DNA from: an uncultured Clostridia bacterium
Lineage (GTDB): Bacteria > Bacillota > Clostridia > Oscillospirales > Ruminococcaceae
DNA length: 7,718 nucleotides
Assembly: GCA_947302065.1 (NCBI GenBank)
Contig: CAMYUO010000073.1
Span: forward strand, 1-7,718
Direction: 5' to 3'
Under the pieces are notes generated by a model that was not told the DNA's origin, ran no database searches, and was given only the letters and a program-made list of their open reading frames with translations. Below, one piece after another: positions 1 to 5,645 of this stretch (the first letter of the stretch is position 1; every line of letters starts with the position of its first letter). A program made the translations under genes and the position numbers.

Positions 1-17
1 GGTGTTAAACTCCCGAA

Positions 18-86
18 CGCCCAAAATATTAAAAAGTTTTTGGACGGGGGTGGGGGGGATAACCCTTCTATAAATGGTTTTCCCCC
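18..86. other. Intergenic inverted repeats and G-tract downstream of the beta-CASP gene
   Basis: The 109 bases after the beta-CASP stop codon contain no gene. Two inverted repeats lie there. The first has arms at 54-64 (GGGGGATAACC) and 76-86 (GGTTTTCCCCC): 6 bp, one T-T mismatch, then 4 bp, around an 11-base loop. The second has arms at 18-26 and 38-46 (CGCCCAAAA with TTTTGGACG). It is best formed in minus-strand RNA, where one position becomes a G-U pair. Between them on the plus strand is a run of five G, T, then seven G (46-58). Neither stem is followed directly by a clean T-run on the minus strand, so a classical intrinsic terminator is not clear, although these stems are the only visible candidates to end the beta-CASP transcript. 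They could instead belong to a dispersed intergenic repeat. Confidence 0.5.
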
Positions 87-109
87 AGCTGTCCCGCAGT
101 GTCATGCAG

Positions 110-1696
110 TTAATCTTCCCATTTAGAGCATAGATTGTTGAGGGTATCTGTCATCTTGGCGAGCTCCTTATTGGTCAGACCGGAACTGCGGTTGACGAGT
201 GCAGTAAGTCTTTCGAGCGATGCAACAAGGCGCTGATAAGACGGCGAATAGCCCTTTGATTTTTTCTCGACGGGTATAGGTGCGGCATTGACGAACTCGC
301 CTGTGAGTATATCGAGCACAGCGCCGCTGTACGGTGCGAACGCCTCGAGGTGATAGTCATTTTTCAGGTGTGCGGTGTATTCGTCTGCGATAGATGCCTC
401 GGAGTGATTGACGAATGCTTTTTTAACGTTCTTGACGTGGCTTATCCAGTCGTTGAGACCGTCAACATCTTCGTGGCCGCTGATGCCCGGCAGGGTGAGT
501 ATCTGCGCCGCAACGGTTATCTCCTCACCGAACAGCTTGACTGTCCTTGCGCCCTCGACAAGACTGCGCCCGAGCGTGTTGAGCGCCTGATAGCCGACGA
601 AAAGCACTGTGTTCTCGGCTCTCCACAGATTGTGTTTGAGGTGGTGCTTTATGCGTCCTGCCTCGCACATTCCGCTTGCGGAAATGATTATCTTGGGTAT
701 GCTGTCAAAGTTTATCGCCCGTGACTCGTCGCTTGTCGTTGCCAGCTTCAGGCCGTCGAACGAGATAGGGTTGATGCCCTTGCTGACAAATTCAAGAGCT
801 TCCTCGTCAAAGCAGGATTCTTTGTTTTCGTTGAATATCCTCGTTGCCTCGATAGCAAGCGGGGAGTCAACATAAACGGGGAAGTTGGCGTGACCTGTGA
901 CCATGTTTTCCGCCTTTATCTGACGCAGGAAATACAGCAGTTCCTGTGTTCTGCCGACAGCGAACGACGGGATAACGACGTTTCCGCCTCGGTCAAAAGT
1001 CGTCTGTATTATCTTTGCGAATGCCTCGGCATAGTCCTTCGGCGGCTCGTGGCGGCGGTTACCGTAGGTCGCCTCCATTATAACGTAGTCCGCACTTGCG
1101 ATATACTGCGGGTCACGGATAAGCGGCTGTTTGTGGTTGCCGATATCGCCCGAGAACAGCAGCTTTCTCGTTTCTCCGCCCTCTGTGAGCCAGATCTCTA
1201 TGCTTGCTGAGCCGAGCAGGTGACCTGCATCGGTATAGCGGACCTTAATGCCCTCGCAGATGTCTATCTCTTTATCATATTCATGCGGCTCAAAGCATGC
1301 TATCGCACCCTCTGCGTCAGCCATCGTGTAAAGCGGCTCGACCTCCTGATTGCCCTTACGCTTGCCTTTACGAGAACGCCACTCTGCTTCAAACTCCTGT
1401 ATATGTGCAGAGTCACGCAGCATTATCGAGCACAGGTTGCAGGTCGCTTTTGTGGCGTGTATCTTTCCGCTGAAACCGCCTGCGTAAAGCAGCGGCAGCA
1501 GACCCGAGTGGTCTATGTGGGCGTGTGTGAGCAGCACGAAATCAATGCACGACGGCGGGCAGGGGACTTTCTCGTTCTCAAAATAGTTTATGCCCTGCTC
1601 CATTCCGAAATCGACAAGGAATTTCTTGCCGCAGGCTTCGATATATGTGCAGCTGCCTGTGACCTCGTGGGTAGCGCCCAAAAATATAAGTTTCAT
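110..1696 (-). CDS. MBL-fold beta-CASP ribonuclease-type metallohydrolase
   Basis: The 528-residue protein belongs to the metallo-beta-lactamase/beta-CASP/RMMBL superfamily (the CPSF73/YSH1-like group), whose members are usually zinc-dependent RNA endo- or 5' exonucleases in the cytoplasm. Visible motifs, numbered from the chosen Met: HAHIDH at 58-63 (motif 2), GH at 158-159 (motif 3), SGD ending at D184 (motif 4), the beta-CASP start MEATYG near 207-212, SASGMCEAGRI with HHLKH at 339-355, and SGHED with H408 (terminal RMMBL histidine). A lysine-rich linker and a helical tail from about 478 look like a lineage-specific extension. The reading frame runs upstream to a TTG at 1759, but that codon sits in the -35 box of a strong promoter. 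The ATG at 1696 is preceded by GAGG (1711-1708) and GAGAG (1706-1702) and opens with the typical family N-terminus MKLIFLGATHEVTGS. No partner gene is adjacent. The RNA target is unknown. Confidence 0.9.
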   Translation of the reverse strand: MKLIFLGATHEVTGSCTYIEACGKKFLVDFGMEQGINYFENEKVPCPPSCIDFVLLTHAHIDHSGLLPLLYAGGFSGKIHATKATCNLCSIMLRDSAHIQEFEAEWRSRKGKRKGNQEVEPLYTMADAEGAIACFEPHEYDKEIDICEGIKVRYTDAGHLLGSASIEIWLTEGGETRKLLFSGDIGNHKQPLIRDPQYIASADYVIMEATYGNRRHEPPKDYAEAFAKIIQTTFDRGGNVVIPSFAVGRTQELLYFLRQIKAENMVTGHANFPVYVDSPLAIEATRIFNENKESCFDEEALEFVSKGINPISFDGLKLATTSDESRAINFDSIPKIIISASGMCEAGRIKHHLKHNLWRAENTVLFVGYQALNTLGRSLVEGARTVKLFGEEITVAAQILTLPGISGHEDVDGLNDWISHVKNVKKAFVNHSEASIADEYTAHLKNDYHLEAFAPYSGAVLDILTGEFVNAAPIPVEKKSKGYSPSYQRLVASLERLTALVNRSSGLTNKELAKMTDTLNNLCSKWED

Positions 1697-1730
1697 AAAA
1701 GCTCTCGCCTCGATTCTATTTGATGATTTA

Positions 1731-1759
1731 ATTATATCACACCTATCTGCGATTTTCAA
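1731..1759 (-). promoter_or_regulatory. Sigma-A-type promoter with extended -10 for the beta-CASP gene
   Basis: On the minus strand, TTGAAA (1759-1754) and TATAAT (1736-1731) are separated by exactly 17 bases. The -10 box is preceded by TG plus one base, giving an extended -10 (TGATATAAT). Expected transcription start is near 1724, which leaves a leader of about 28 bases carrying the ribosome binding site at 1711-1702 before the ATG at 1696. The match to the housekeeping consensus is very strong and supports independent expression of this gene. Confidence 0.82.
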
Positions 1760-1844
1760 GCATTTTGCACAATTTCTTTGGCGAAAACGGTCTTAAAATG
1801 TGCAAAACAATAGCCGCAGATGCTGGTCTGCGGCTAAAGCTCAT
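1743..1844 (-). CDS. Candidate small ORF (33 aa) running through a terminator hairpin
   Basis: An ATG at 1844 is preceded by AAAGGAG (ending 5 bases before the start codon), one of the best ribosome binding sites in the window. The frame stays open for 33 codons to a TAG at 1743-1745. The peptide begins MSFSRRPASAA, is basic (about eight Arg/Lys), and has one short hydrophobic patch (AAIVLHIL, residues 10-17) but no clear membrane segment. Codons 4-11 form the stem of the terminator at 1811-1836, and the end of the frame overlaps the promoter of the next gene. I do not recognise the peptide. It may be a real small protein, a leader peptide whose translation opens the hairpin, or a chance ORF. 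The site is real in the sequence, but its translation is only inferred. Confidence 0.3.
   Translation of the reverse strand: MSFSRRPASAAIVLHILRPFSPKKLCKMLENRR
1804..1836 (-). terminator. Intrinsic terminator after the sigma/anti-sigma operon
   Basis: Perfect 10-bp inverted repeat: TAGCCGCAGA (1811-1820) and TCTGCGGCTA (1827-1836) around a 6-base loop. Read on the minus strand, the stem is followed directly by TTGTTTT (1810-1804). The plus-strand exit has no T-run, so it points leftward. It lies about 110 bases past the anti-sigma stop codon and before the beta-CASP promoter, where it would end the sigma/anti-sigma transcript. Confidence 0.7.
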
Positions 1845-1945
1845 ATTGTCTCCTTTGTTATGTCGAAATTTATCTGTATTATGGTTTTGCGTAGTATCCG
1901 TTAAAGTGTCGCTGTCACCTCACTTTTTTGTGTATGTTTTCTGTC

Positions 1946-2905
1946 TTACTGCTTGAGGTACTCAACGCCGCCGATCTCAACGCCCTTGTAGTCGTAAACA
2001 TTGATTATCTCGCCGAAGATGAGGTATTCGCCGAATCCGTTGACATTGTTGGCAGGGTCGATAGATACCTTTTCGCCGTTGTTTTTGATGAATGCAAAGT
2101 CGTCGTAAGCGTCGGTGTCTACCTTATACAGCTGCTTGTTATCGGGTGAATAGACCTCGAACTCGGAAAGCATCATTTTTTTGCCGTCTGCGCTCTTGAG
2201 CTCAATGCTCTTTACGTTCGGCTTAGTGTTGGTCGTGAACTCAAAGCCTTCAAGCGGTATCGAGTCCTCGCCGGCAAATCTTGAGTAGGTCATCTTGATG
2301 TCCTTATTTGCGTCGATTTCCTCGCACGGGAAAACATTTACTGTTGCATCGCCGTCTTTTGCGTGGCTGCCAATAGCATAGCCGTTCTGGAACAGATCGA
2401 GCTTTCCCGAGCCGTCGGCATATTCGACATCAATATTGAAAATCGGATTTTCATGCAGCATTCTCTGTGCATCAGAGTTCTTTGCATCATGGCTTTCTAT
2501 CGTGATAAGGTTGTGTCCGTCACAAAGCTGTGCGTCTACGGTTATTTTGAAATTCTCGTTCTCCATAACATAGTTCTTGACTGCGTTCTCGTTCTGCTCG
2601 ATGCGCTCAGAGCCTTTCATGTAGTAGTCGACATTGTCCTTGTGCATCAGCTGGCTTACGGCAAATGCACCGATAGGCACTGCAAGAGCTGCTGCTACGA
2701 TAAAGGTTATAAACTTACGGCTTATTTTCTTTCTTGCTTTTGTTGTTGTCATATCTTCTTCCGCCTTTCTTGTCACACGGGAGATGATGTCGTTCTGTTC
2801 GCTTTCCGAAAGAGGCACTTCGCCGAATCTGAGAAGCTCGTCGAGCATAGCGCCGCATTCGTTCTCGTCTGCTGAAAAAGCGAGATCATTAAGCTTTGTT
2901 TTCAT
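1946..2905 (-). CDS. Membrane-anchored anti-sigma factor-like protein
   Basis: A 319-residue protein with the layout of Clostridial anti-sigma factors (DUF4179-like architecture). It has a cytoplasmic N-terminal part of about 60 residues rich in acidic residues, a basic stretch (KARKKISRK, 56-64), a single membrane segment at about 65-85 (FITFIVAAALAVPIGAFAV), and a large polar extracytoplasmic domain of about 230 residues predicted to be beta-rich. No zinc-binding HxxxCxxC motif is seen, so it is not a ZAS-type anti-sigma. The start is well set: GGAGGG at 2917-2912 lies 6 bases before the ATG, and the ATG overlaps the sigma stop codon as ATGA, a sign of translational coupling and matched dosage. 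It is inferred to hold the sigma factor at the membrane until the outer domain senses a signal. The signal and release mechanism are not visible, and no protease gene is nearby. Confidence 0.75.
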   Translation of the reverse strand: MKTKLNDLAFSADENECGAMLDELLRFGEVPLSESEQNDIISRVTRKAEEDMTTTKARKKISRKFITFIVAAALAVPIGAFAVSQLMHKDNVDYYMKGSERIEQNENAVKNYVMENENFKITVDAQLCDGHNLITIESHDAKNSDAQRMLHENPIFNIDVEYADGSGKLDLFQNGYAIGSHAKDGDATVNVFPCEEIDANKDIKMTYSRFAGEDSIPLEGFEFTTNTKPNVKSIELKSADGKKMMLSEFEVYSPDNKQLYKVDTDAYDDFAFIKNNGEKVSIDPANNVNGFGEYLIFGEIINVYDYKGVEIGGVEYLKQ

Positions 2906-3435
2906 CTTTCTCCCTCCTTTAAAATGTTCTTGAGTTTGATAAGTCCGCGGGATATTCGTTTGTTGACCGTTGGCACGTTCATTCCGAGATCATTTGCGAT
3001 GTCCTTGTTGCGCTGCCCGAAAAAGTACCGCCGCAGGAAAATTTGCGTGTCAGGCTCGCCCAGAGCGTCTATTGCCTGCATCAGCTCACTTGATGTATCT
3101 GCAAATATATCCTCGTCGCTTGAAAGGTCGTAAACCTCGTCAAGCGGCACGGTCTGAGCCTTGCCTGTGACTTTGCGGAAAACGTCTATGCAGTGCCTCT
3201 GTGCGATGACGGACAGATATCCGCCGACGCTTGTGAACTGCTTGCCTTCCTTTGCTGCTGAAAACAGCTTGAAAAAGATGTCGCTGACAGCCTCGTCTGC
3301 GTCTTCTTTTGCACAAACTCCCGAAAGGCGAGTGAGCACTATCTTATATACATATCCGCTGTACTGCTTTACTGCGGCGGCAAGCCCTTTTTCCGCATCG
3401 CTCGTCAGCAGCTCGGCTATTTGCTTGTCGGTCAT
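2902..3435 (-). CDS. ECF-type RNA polymerase sigma factor
   Basis: A 177-residue sigma-70-family protein with only regions 2 and 4, the size expected for an ECF factor. Region 2 covers about residues 15-90, with DADEAVSDIFFKLF (45-58) as the typical region 2.2 helix and SVIAQRHCIDVFRK (75-88) matching region 2.4. A short acidic linker follows (about 96-116). Region 4 covers about 118-173, with a helix-turn-helix near IANDLGMNVPTVNKRISRG (146-164). The frame is open upstream to 3522 with other possible starts, but the ATG at 3435 has AGGTGG 9 bases before it and gives the standard N-terminus. The longer version would begin inside the terminator at 3511-3548, and the ATG at 3471 has no ribosome binding site. 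The neighbouring, overlapping membrane gene is its likely anti-sigma factor. The regulon cannot be read from this window. Confidence 0.88.
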   Translation of the reverse strand: MTDKQIAELLTSDAEKGLAAAVKQYSGYVYKIVLTRLSGVCAKEDADEAVSDIFFKLFSAAKEGKQFTSVGGYLSVIAQRHCIDVFRKVTGKAQTVPLDEVYDLSSDEDIFADTSSELMQAIDALGEPDTQIFLRRYFFGQRNKDIANDLGMNVPTVNKRISRGLIKLKNILKEGER

Positions 3436-3458
3436 TTGAATATCCCACCTTTTGTCTT

Positions 3459-3470
3459 TGAAACGTTTCA
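3459..3470. promoter_or_regulatory. 12-bp perfect palindrome upstream of the sigma gene
   Basis: TGAAACGTTTCA is a perfect palindrome with a central CG, centred about 30 bases before the sigma start codon and at or just after the expected transcription start. The shape resembles LacI/CcpA-family operators in general (half-sites around a central CG), but it is 12 bp rather than the 14 bp of a typical cre site. It could be an operator controlling the sigma operon. No cognate regulator gene is present here. Confidence 0.35.
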
Positions 3471-3476
3471 TTAATA

Positions 3477-3505
3477 TAAACGGATGGTATGACGGAAAAG
3501 TGACA
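3477..3505 (-). promoter_or_regulatory. Candidate ECF-type (autoregulatory) promoter of the sigma operon
   Basis: Only about 75 bases separate the upstream terminator from the sigma start codon, so the promoter must lie here. On the minus strand TGTCAC (3505-3500) and CGTTTA (3482-3477) are 17 bases apart, a spacing that fits a two-box ECF promoter. TATATT at 3478-3473 could be a housekeeping -10 instead, but it lacks a convincing -35. Autoregulation is common for ECF operons, but here it is inferred. Confidence 0.35.
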
Positions 3506-3510
3506 GAAAC

Positions 3511-3548
3511 GAAAAAAGTCATATAGAAAAATCTATACGACTTTTTTC
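3511..3548. terminator. Strong two-way intrinsic terminator between the MetRS-like gene and the sigma gene
   Basis: GAAAAAAGTC (3511-3520) pairs perfectly with GACTTTTTTC (3539-3548), and the stem continues through ATATAG/CTATAC with one mismatch, giving a 16-position stem around a 6-base loop. Six A on one side and six T on the other make it usable in both directions. On the minus strand it lies 76 bases past the stop codon of the MetRS-like gene. It should end the phosphorylase-PAP2-synthetase transcript and isolate the sigma operon. Confidence 0.8.
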
Positions 3549-3550
3549 TC

Positions 3551-3585
3551 AGTGAATAGTGAAAAGTGAATATCGAATAGTGAAT
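3551..3585. repeat. Five phased copies of a heptamer, AGTGAAT
   Basis: The 35 bases at 3551-3585 divide exactly into five heptamers: AGTGAAT, AGTGAAA, AGTGAAT, ATCGAAT, AGTGAAT. Three copies are identical and the other two differ at one or two positions. The array abuts the terminator on its left and a hairpin/palindrome on its right. No ORF crosses it convincingly. It looks like a small tandem repeat that could expand or contract by slippage, or the core of a dispersed intergenic element. Confidence 0.8.
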
Positions 3586-3594
3586 AGTTGCGGT

Positions 3595-3621
3595 ATCGCC
3601 TGCGGCGATGATTTTAAAATC
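3595..3621. repeat. Hairpin plus 12-bp palindrome just after the MetRS-like stop codon
   Basis: ATCGCC (3595-3600) and GGCGAT (3604-3609) form a 6-bp stem with a 3-base loop. It is followed at once by the perfect palindrome GATTTTAAAATC (3610-3621), which ends two bases from the stop codon of the synthetase-like gene. No T-run follows the hairpin on the minus strand, so it is not a good terminator alone. With the heptamer array it forms a structured 70-base block that resembles a mobile or dispersed intergenic repeat. Confidence 0.6.
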
Positions 3622-3623
3622 CG

Positions 3624-5639
3624 TTATTCCTCTGCCTGTGCGAACTGGCTTTCGTGGCGTGTGAAGAAGTCTGTTCTCGGCGGCAGGAACTTGAGCTTGT
3701 GGTTTTCGCCTGTGAAATAGCTTACAGGCTCAAAGATGTGCTCCCAGCTCCAGAACTCTTCGCCGACGCCGAGATACTCACGCACCTTTTCAGTGCCGAA
3801 AGGTGCCATCGGGTGCAGCAGCGCAGCAGCTATCCTTATAATATAGAATATGTCTGCGAGTGCCTGCGAAAGCTCTTCCTTGCTCTGCTCGTCAGGCTTG
3901 AGAGCCTTTGCCATGTACTTGCTGGCATTTCTGATGTAGCTGTCAAGGACATATGTGCACTGGTGGAACGCAAAGCGTGACATATGGCGCTCGTAATCGA
4001 GCACTGCCTTTTTGCCCTCGGCGAGTATCTTCTCGCTCGGTGCATTTGTCGGCAGCACGCCGTCAAGCTCTTTCTGTGCAGTATAGAACGCCGTTCTGAT
4101 TATACGGTTATATACGTTTGAAAGCAGCAGGCCGTCTTTTACAACAGGGTCCTGCTCGTCGGGCTTGGCATCGGGATTGAACGGCTTTGGCATAAAGCTT
4201 ACAGAGCGCTGACCCAGACCAAGGCCCAGCCAGTGCATTCTCAGCTGTTCGGGAGTGTAGTAATTGAGCAGCTCGTCAGCCATAGGCGGCTTTACTGCGC
4301 CCGAGCTTGATGCTTTCTTGTCAAGGAAAAGAATGTGGTGGTTTGCAACGATTATCGGCATCTGCAATTCACCGTCGGGAACGTCTGCGGTCTTTTGCTC
4401 GGCAGACTGCTGAGCCATCCACATTGCAGGCTCTGCAATGCCGTAGAAATAGATGTTGTCCTGACCGATGAACTGGTAAACGGCAGCCTCTTTGCTGCAC
4501 CAGTAGTCTTTCCATTCAGCCTTGTCCCTGCCCTGCGATTCAAGGTAGGTCTGCGTGAACGAGATAGGTGCCCACAAGGATTCGGGCCATACCCATACGG
4601 TGAGGTCCTCGCCGTCCTGTTCAAATTTCGGTGCGGGAACGCCCCACTCGATATTGCCTGTGAGCCTGAAAGGAACGAGCTTTTTGCCTGTGCGGTATCT
4701 TATGCTGTGTGCGGTGAGCACTCTGCACGCCTGCTCGCAGTCGGCAAGCGCAGTGAATGCGATAGTGAACGAAGGCTTTTTAGGCTCTTCGATGTATTCG
4801 TGCTGCGGCAGCTCGCTTTGTATCTGATTGTAAGTCTCTTCAAATTCACGCTTGATGTAGATAACAGGCGGCTTGAGGAACTCCGAGATAGTTTTCCAGA
4901 CAACAGGTCTGATGTCCTTGCGCTTCTGCATCTGTGCGACCCAGTCCTGCAAGAGCTTTTCATAGTCGCACAGCTTGAAATACCAGTTGGTAACAGGGCG
5001 CATCGACGGCTTTTCACCTGTCAGCGTGCTGACGGGGTCAACGAGGTTCTCAGGCATATACTGATGACCCATATCGCACTCGTCAGCGTAGCCTTTTTCA
5101 GATGTGCAGCCGTCAACGGGGCATTTGCCGACGACCTGTCTGCCGTTGAGGAAAACGCCAGCCTTTTCATCATAGAACTGCATCGTTGAGATCTTTTCAA
5201 GCTGTCCTTTTTCGTAAAGTGAGTTCAGGAATTCCTGTGTGTACTCAGCGTGTACCTCTTTGCTGCGGTCAAGACCCGATGCAGCGAAAAGGTTAGGCTT
5301 GACAGCGTATTTTTCAAGTGTTGCAGCCTGCTTGTCGTGGTTTGAGCGCACGAAATCTTCAAGGCTGCCCTCGAACTCGCCGCTTTCGACCTTTTTGCGC
5401 CAGCCCTCAGCAATAGGCGAGCCGTAGCAGTCGGTACCTGTGACGAAGATGACATTCTCGCTGCCTATCCTGTCACGCAGAAATCTTGCATAGGTATCCG
5501 CAAACACCAGCATACCGCCGACGTGACCGAAGTGCAGCTCCTTGTTGCCGTAAGGCATACCGCCTGTGATAACGGCTCTCTTCGGGAACTCGGGACGGGG
5601 TATCTCAAAATTCTTCTTGTCCTTGTTATTGTCTTGCAT
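3624..5639 (-). CDS. Divergent methionyl-tRNA synthetase-like class I tRNA ligase
   Basis: A 671-residue class I aminoacyl-tRNA synthetase homologue, closest in layout to MetRS, which charges tRNA-Met in the cytoplasm. In order: Rossmann N-terminus with MPYGNKELHFGH (28-39; HFGH is the HIGH motif), GTDCYG (68-73), a zinc-knuckle-like segment (C173, C178, C188, H192), WGVPAP (332-337), FIGQD (390-394), a KMSKS-like loop KASSS (442-446), and a helical anticodon-binding domain from about 500 to 640. There is no C-terminal Trbp111/OB-fold domain. Oddities: about 60 extra residues (265-325) before RLTGNIEWG, Ser in place of the second KMSKS lysine, and apparent changes at methionine-pocket positions (Pro358, Tyr399). 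GAAAGGA about 9-10 bases before the ATG sits in the end of the PAP2 gene, 6 bases upstream. There is no T-box leader. It may be an active MetRS or a paralogue with another role, so no gene symbol is given. Confidence 0.85.
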   Translation of the reverse strand: MQDNNKDKKNFEIPRPEFPKRAVITGGMPYGNKELHFGHVGGMLVFADTYARFLRDRIGSENVIFVTGTDCYGSPIAEGWRKKVESGEFEGSLEDFVRSNHDKQAATLEKYAVKPNLFAASGLDRSKEVHAEYTQEFLNSLYEKGQLEKISTMQFYDEKAGVFLNGRQVVGKCPVDGCTSEKGYADECDMGHQYMPENLVDPVSTLTGEKPSMRPVTNWYFKLCDYEKLLQDWVAQMQKRKDIRPVVWKTISEFLKPPVIYIKREFEETYNQIQSELPQHEYIEEPKKPSFTIAFTALADCEQACRVLTAHSIRYRTGKKLVPFRLTGNIEWGVPAPKFEQDGEDLTVWVWPESLWAPISFTQTYLESQGRDKAEWKDYWCSKEAAVYQFIGQDNIYFYGIAEPAMWMAQQSAEQKTADVPDGELQMPIIVANHHILFLDKKASSSGAVKPPMADELLNYYTPEQLRMHWLGLGLGQRSVSFMPKPFNPDAKPDEQDPVVKDGLLLSNVYNRIIRTAFYTAQKELDGVLPTNAPSEKILAEGKKAVLDYERHMSRFAFHQCTYVLDSYIRNASKYMAKALKPDEQSKEELSQALADIFYIIRIAAALLHPMAPFGTEKVREYLGVGEEFWSWEHIFEPVSYFTGENHKLKFLPPRTDFFTRHESQFAQAEE

Positions 5640-5645
5640 CTGAAT

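Noticed and set aside
3436..3522. A longer N-terminus for the sigma factor, starting at 3522 or 3471
   Set aside because: The start at 3522 lies inside the terminator stem and the one at 3471 has no ribosome binding site, whereas 3435 has AGGTGG at good spacing and yields the usual ECF length.
4335..5189. A long plus-strand open frame (284 codons) opposite the MetRS-like gene
   Set aside because: It lies entirely antisense to a gene with clear family motifs, has no recognisable domain, and many similar antisense frames occur across the window because of the codon bias of the minus-strand genes.
5640..5645. T-box or SAM riboswitch in front of the MetRS-like gene
   Set aside because: Only 6 bases separate it from the PAP2 stop codon; there is no room for a leader, and no such motif was seen inside the PAP2 gene.
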